64,000 nucleotides of DNA, from contig CAYZMM010000001.1 of assembly GCA_964479535.1 (NCBI GenBank), positions 524,106-588,105 on the forward strand. Direction: 5' to 3'. Positions 60,463 through 64,000 of this stretch are shown here, in pieces. The notes under the pieces are model-generated. The model was not told where the DNA came from, did no database searches, and was given only the letters and a program-made list of their open reading frames with translations. The position numbers and the translations under genes were made by a program. Position 1 is the stretch's first letter. Every line of letters begins with the position of its first letter. This DNA comes from S015-6 sp964479535. Its GTDB lineage: Bacteria; Desulfobacterota; DSWW01.

Positions 60463-61842
60463 ATGACCGACAAAAAAGCCGTTTCCATCGTGAAGACGGG
60501 TCTTCCCACAGACGCCGCGACGATCGCCTCCATGGTCGAAGAAGCCATCGGGCTCATCGGCGGCATGGGTCGCTTCGTAGGGGAAGGGCAAACCGTTGTG
60601 ATCAAACCGAATCTGTTTGCGCCCTACCCTCCCCCCATTTCCGTCGACCGCCGGGTCATCGGTGCCCTGGTATCGCTTTGCAGGAGCGCAGGCGCGAAGA
60701 GGGTCACCGTCACCGAAGGGGTGAGCGTCGGAACCCTGATGAAGCGGATCAACCTGGATGCAACCGGAGACAAAAAGGCCCTGGTCAGGGGGACCAGGAC
60801 CACGGACATGATGCGGCTCCTGGGCGTCGAACGCGCCGTCGAGGAGGCGGGAGGCGAGATCTGCGGCATCGAGGACTCGGAGACACGACGCGTGCCTGTT
60901 CCCGGCGGGAAGGTTCTCTACCAACTCGACTATCCGGCGTTCATCCGGGATGCGGACGTCTTCATCAACCTGCCCGCCCTGAAGACCCACACCATGACCA
61001 TGGTGACACTCGGTGTGAAGAACCTCCAGGGGATTCTGACCGAGGCGGATCGATACTACGGCCACCGGGACGACATCGACCAGCACCTCGTGGACATCCT
61101 GAAGGTCAGGAAACCGGACCTGACGCTGGTGGACGGGCTCATCGCCATGGAGGGGATGGGTGCCGGAGAAGGCGGCACGGCCGTGCCCATGGGCCTCCTC
61201 CTGGCAGGGGCGGACACGGTGGCCGTCGATTCGGTCGCCACGAGGGTGATGGGAATCGACAACCCCATGGTGGTCAACACCACGCGCATCGCCGCCTACG
61301 ACGGCCTCGGCACGGCGGATCCGGGCCAGATCGAAGTCAAGGGGGAAAGCATTGCGTCGGTCCGAAAGGAGTTCCAGCTTCCCATCAACTACACGCAGCC
61401 CATCGATTCGCTGGTGACGGGCGCCTATCCCAACGTCGATGTCTACATCGGCGGTGCGTGTCCTTCCTGCTGGCAGATGGCCGCCGCCGTCCTGATGAAC
61501 ATCTCGAAGATCGGGGAAGGCGCCAGCCTGATCGTGGGACGAGACCCGAAGGTGCCCCCGGGCAAGGACTGGGACCTGAAGAACACCTTCTTCCTCGGGG
61601 ACTGTGCACTCGGGTGTGCCGGTGAACTGCAGGAGGTCCGCAACAGGATCGCCCTCGAGGGATACGACACCTTTCTCTACGGATGCCTGCCCTACCAGCA
61701 GGCGTCGCTCAAACTGGAGAAGATCCTGCTCGAGCGGGGCGTACTCAAGGAACAGGACCTCATCGAAAAGGCGAGAGCGAGCCGCGAGAAGCTCTTCGAC
61801 TATTACAGGACCTTTGATCCCACGTGGGAACCGGAGCTTTGA
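60463..61842 (+). CDS. DUF362 domain protein
   Basis: 459 residues. The DUF362 region includes VVIKPNLF near residue 45, INLPALKTHTMTMVTLGVKNLQG and VDSVATRVMGID. The C-terminal third carries cysteines without a ferredoxin pattern (GGACPSCWQ, GDCALGCAG, YGCLPYQ) that could bind metal or a cluster. DUF362 proteins are often linked to anaerobic and Fe-S metabolism, but the reaction is unknown. Divergent from the selenoprotein gene and 39 bp before the FGGY kinase gene, with which it may be co-transcribed. Confidence 0.88.
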   Translation: MTDKKAVSIVKTGLPTDAATIASMVEEAIGLIGGMGRFVGEGQTVVIKPNLFAPYPPPISVDRRVIGALVSLCRSAGAKRVTVTEGVSVGTLMKRINLDATGDKKALVRGTRTTDMMRLLGVERAVEEAGGEICGIEDSETRRVPVPGGKVLYQLDYPAFIRDADVFINLPALKTHTMTMVTLGVKNLQGILTEADRYYGHRDDIDQHLVDILKVRKPDLTLVDGLIAMEGMGAGEGGTAVPMGLLLAGADTVAVDSVATRVMGIDNPMVVNTTRIAAYDGLGTADPGQIEVKGESIASVRKEFQLPINYTQPIDSLVTGAYPNVDVYIGGACPSCWQMAAAVLMNISKIGEGASLIVGRDPKVPPGKDWDLKNTFFLGDCALGCAGELQEVRNRIALEGYDTFLYGCLPYQQASLKLEKILLERGVLKEQDLIEKARASREKLFDYYRTFDPTWEPEL

Positions 61843-61881
61843 TTCTCCATCCTCTGCCCTTCACCCGCATTCGGAGAAAGC

Positions 61882-63435
61882 ATGGACAAGGAATTCGTCA
61901 TGGGGATCGACAGCGGGACACAAAGCGTCCGGGCCATCGTGTACGACAGGCAGGGCAACGAACTCGCCATGGAGCAGGCCCTCCACGAGCCGTACTTCTC
62001 TCTCCACCCGGGCTGGGCGGAGCAGAAGCCCGGCGACCACTGGAAGAAGCTCTGCACCGTGACCAACAAGGTCATGCAGAGCGGGAACTTCGACCCGGCC
62101 AAGCTCGCCGCTGTCGGGATCACGACGCAACGCGGAAATGTCGTTCCGGTCGACAAGAACGGCACCCCCCTGCGCAACACCATCATCTGGCTGGACCAGC
62201 GAACCACCGATGATCCGCCGCCCTTGCCCGCATGGGTCAAGCTCATGTTCCGGGTCCTGGGCAAATCCGACCTCATCCAGCTTGTACAGAAGTACTCACA
62301 CTTCACCTGGATCTGCCGATACGAACCGGAAGTCTACCGGAAGACCCACAAATTCTGTCTCGTATCCAGCTGGTTCGTGAAGAAGCTGACCGGCGAATTC
62401 CACGATTCCGCATCCATGTTCGTGGGGTACTGGCCCATTGAAACCAAGAACTTCGACTGGTACGGCATCGACGGGGTGCTGGACGTGTTCGGTATCCGAA
62501 GGGAGCACCTTCCGAAGCTTCACAAGCCGAACGAAGTGCTGGGCCACGTGACCCGGGGCGCCTCCGAAGAAACAGGACTGCCCGAAGGCCTGCCGGTCGT
62601 GGTCGGCGCAGGCGACAAGCAATCGGAGTCCCTGGGGACAGGCGCCATCACGCCCAACGTCGGGACCATCTCCTTCGGCACCGCGGCCACCATGGGCGTG
62701 ACCACCAGGAAATACATGGAAGACAAGGAACTCCGCTTCTTCACCTGGTGTTCCGCCCTGCCCGACGCATGGATCCTGGAGTGCTTCATCTACCGGGGGT
62801 TCTGGATGGCCCGCTGGTTCACCGAGGAGATGGGCCAGCGGGAAGCCATCGAAGCGGCGGAGCGGGACATCGCTCCGGAGGCGGTGCTGGACGAGGTCAT
62901 CCGGGACATCCCCCCCGGCAGCCTGGGGCTCATGCTCCAGCCCTACTGGACCCCTCACCCCTCGCTCAAGTTCTCCAAGGGGTCGATCACCGGCTTTGCG
63001 AGCGCCCACACCCGGGCCCACATCTACAGGGCCATCCTGGAGGGCATCGCCTTCGAGTTGAGACGGCTGGGCGAGCTCGTCCAGAAGAGAACCCGGGTGT
63101 TCCTGACCGAACTCCGGGTCGGCGGCGGCGGCTCCAAGAGCGACGTGGCCGTTCAGATCGCCGCCGATGTCTTCTCGCTGCCCACGAGCCGGATGCGGAC
63201 CTACGAGACCTGTGCGCTCGGAGCGGCCATGGACGCTGCGGTGGGCGTCGGGATGTTCGGAACCTTCGAAGAAGCGGTCGGCGCCATGGTCGAGACCGGA
63301 CAGACCTTCTATCCGGATGAGCATAGGAGCAGAATCTACGACGACCTTTTCAAAGATGTCTATCTGAAGACGTACGATGCCCTCGCCCCGCTCTACAGAC
63401 GCAGCACGGAGATCACCGGTTACTCCGAGAACTAG
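61882..63435 (+). CDS. FGGY-family carbohydrate kinase
   Basis: 517 residues. The N-terminal ATPase motif is MGIDSGTQSVRAIVYD. WLDQRTTDD near residue 96 fits the substrate-binding Asp region (WxDxR). VVVGAGDKQSESLGTG holds the catalytic Asp, and the C-terminal phosphate motif is LRVGGGGSKSDVAVQIAADV. Family members phosphorylate glycerol, xylulose, ribulose, erythritol and similar polyols. The next gene encodes a glycerol-1-phosphate dehydrogenase-like enzyme, which suggests a polyol or glycerol-phosphate substrate. Confidence 0.93.
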   Translation: MDKEFVMGIDSGTQSVRAIVYDRQGNELAMEQALHEPYFSLHPGWAEQKPGDHWKKLCTVTNKVMQSGNFDPAKLAAVGITTQRGNVVPVDKNGTPLRNTIIWLDQRTTDDPPPLPAWVKLMFRVLGKSDLIQLVQKYSHFTWICRYEPEVYRKTHKFCLVSSWFVKKLTGEFHDSASMFVGYWPIETKNFDWYGIDGVLDVFGIRREHLPKLHKPNEVLGHVTRGASEETGLPEGLPVVVGAGDKQSESLGTGAITPNVGTISFGTAATMGVTTRKYMEDKELRFFTWCSALPDAWILECFIYRGFWMARWFTEEMGQREAIEAAERDIAPEAVLDEVIRDIPPGSLGLMLQPYWTPHPSLKFSKGSITGFASAHTRAHIYRAILEGIAFELRRLGELVQKRTRVFLTELRVGGGGSKSDVAVQIAADVFSLPTSRMRTYETCALGAAMDAAVGVGMFGTFEEAVGAMVETGQTFYPDEHRSRIYDDLFKDVYLKTYDALAPLYRRSTEITGYSEN

Positions 63436-63449
63436 TCCTGGGGAAGACA

Positions 63450-64000
63450 GTGGAACGGAACGACCTCTTGGGGACAACCTTTGACTGCCCCTGCGGACGC
63501 ACGCATACGGTGCCGACCGAGCACCTGGTGTTCGCTCCCGGGGCGTTCGAAGACCTGGCGGAGGCGGCGTCCACCTGCGCGGACCGGCCCGACTGCCTGG
63601 TCCTGGCCGATGAGAGGACTTACGGCGTTGCCGGTCGAGACGTGGAAGAAGCACTGAAGAGAAGGGACGTTTCCGTCCAACGTTTCATCGTCCCGGATCC
63701 GAACGGTGAATCGCCGGTGACGGACGAAACCACGCGTGACCTGATCCTCTCCCGGGCGCCTTCAGCGGAAACCTACATCGCTGTCGGAAGCGGTGTGATC
63801 AATGACCTGACGAAATGGATTGCCTGCGAGCGGAAGAAGCCGTTCCTGACCCTTGCCACGGCCGCCTCGATGAACGGGTACGCCTCGGCAAACGTGTCTG
63901 CCACGGTGGATGGCCTCAAGGTCCTGTTTCACGCCCGGGCGAGCAAGGGCGTGTTCGCGGCCCCCGCGGTCATCGAAGAGGCGCCCTTCGAACTCACCGC
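63450..64000 (+). CDS. sn-glycerol-1-phosphate dehydrogenase-like protein (3' end beyond window)
   Basis: About 183 codons from a GTG at 63450 with a GGGGAAG site, 14 bp after the FGGY kinase stop. It has an N-terminal CPCGRTHTVPTEHL, the dinucleotide motif YIAVGSGVINDLTKW, and TLATAASMNGYASANVSATVDG. These match the EgsA/AraM branch of iron- or zinc-dependent alcohol dehydrogenases, which interconvert dihydroxyacetone phosphate and glycerol 1-phosphate. The C-terminus with the remaining metal His residues lies outside the window. Confidence 0.85.
   Translation, partial: MERNDLLGTTFDCPCGRTHTVPTEHLVFAPGAFEDLAEAASTCADRPDCLVLADERTYGVAGRDVEEALKRRDVSVQRFIVPDPNGESPVTDETTRDLILSRAPSAETYIAVGSGVINDLTKWIACERKKPFLTLATAASMNGYASANVSATVDGLKVLFHARASKGVFAAPAVIEEAPFELT

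Overview
The window is GC-rich bacterial chromosomal DNA, densely coded on both strands. I see no rRNA, tRNA, CRISPR array, insertion sequence or phage gene. The gene content (several acyl-CoA dehydrogenases, AMP-forming and NDP-forming CoA ligases, Fe-S proteins, a DUF362 protein, an RdgC-like protein, very large secreted multidomain proteins and a UGA-recoded selenoprotein) suggests an anaerobic or facultative deltaproteobacterium-like organism (Desulfobacterota or Myxococcota-type). That placement is inference; no marker gene fixes the taxonomy.

Layout. 1-7124 (minus): a probable operon read from a split transketolase (N half, then overlapping C half) through a zinc alcohol dehydrogenase, an MBL-fold hydrolase and a methyltransferase to two class III aminotransferases, the last cut by the window edge. 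7542-22722 (plus): two adjacent giant secreted proteins. One (2095 aa) has a dockerin-like pair, PKD and Ig-like domains and a propeller; the other (2960 aa) has Ig-like domains followed by a glycine-rich repeat in an A-B-A-B-A arrangement. 22858-30511 (plus): YtcJ-like amidohydrolase, Tex, RdgC-like protein, RND/MMPL exporter. 30552-35130: enoyl-CoA hydratase-like protein divergent from an NDP-forming CoA ligase alpha-type protein, a PP2C-like phosphatase and a 3-hydroxyacyl-CoA dehydrogenase. 35173-48375: a carbohydrate block with two SGNH hydrolases, tandem GH51-like glycosidases, a GH38 alpha-mannosidase and a fused ROK kinase / phosphomannose isomerase. Together the last two could take alpha-mannosides to fructose 6-phosphate. 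48379-56742: MarR regulator divergent from an Fe-S protein, SCP2-like protein, three acyl-CoA dehydrogenases, and a divergent fatty-acyl-CoA ligase. 56845-64000: DUF6351-like lipoprotein, the selenoprotein, DUF362 protein, FGGY kinase and a glycerol-1-phosphate dehydrogenase cut by the window end.

The most interesting locus is 59468-60220 on the minus strand. Conventional ORF calling breaks it into fragments, but it is one reading frame of 251 codons interrupted only by two in-frame UGA codons. The encoded protein is homologous to the organomercurial lyase MerB, and the UGAs fall exactly on the two catalytic cysteines of MerB (Cys96 and Cys159). Each UGA is followed, at the usual distance, by a stem-loop with an apical GGU, as in bacterial SECIS elements. 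It is therefore a strong candidate for a MerB-like lyase with two selenocysteines in its active site. A 15-bp inverted repeat overlaps its ribosome binding site and suggests regulated expression.
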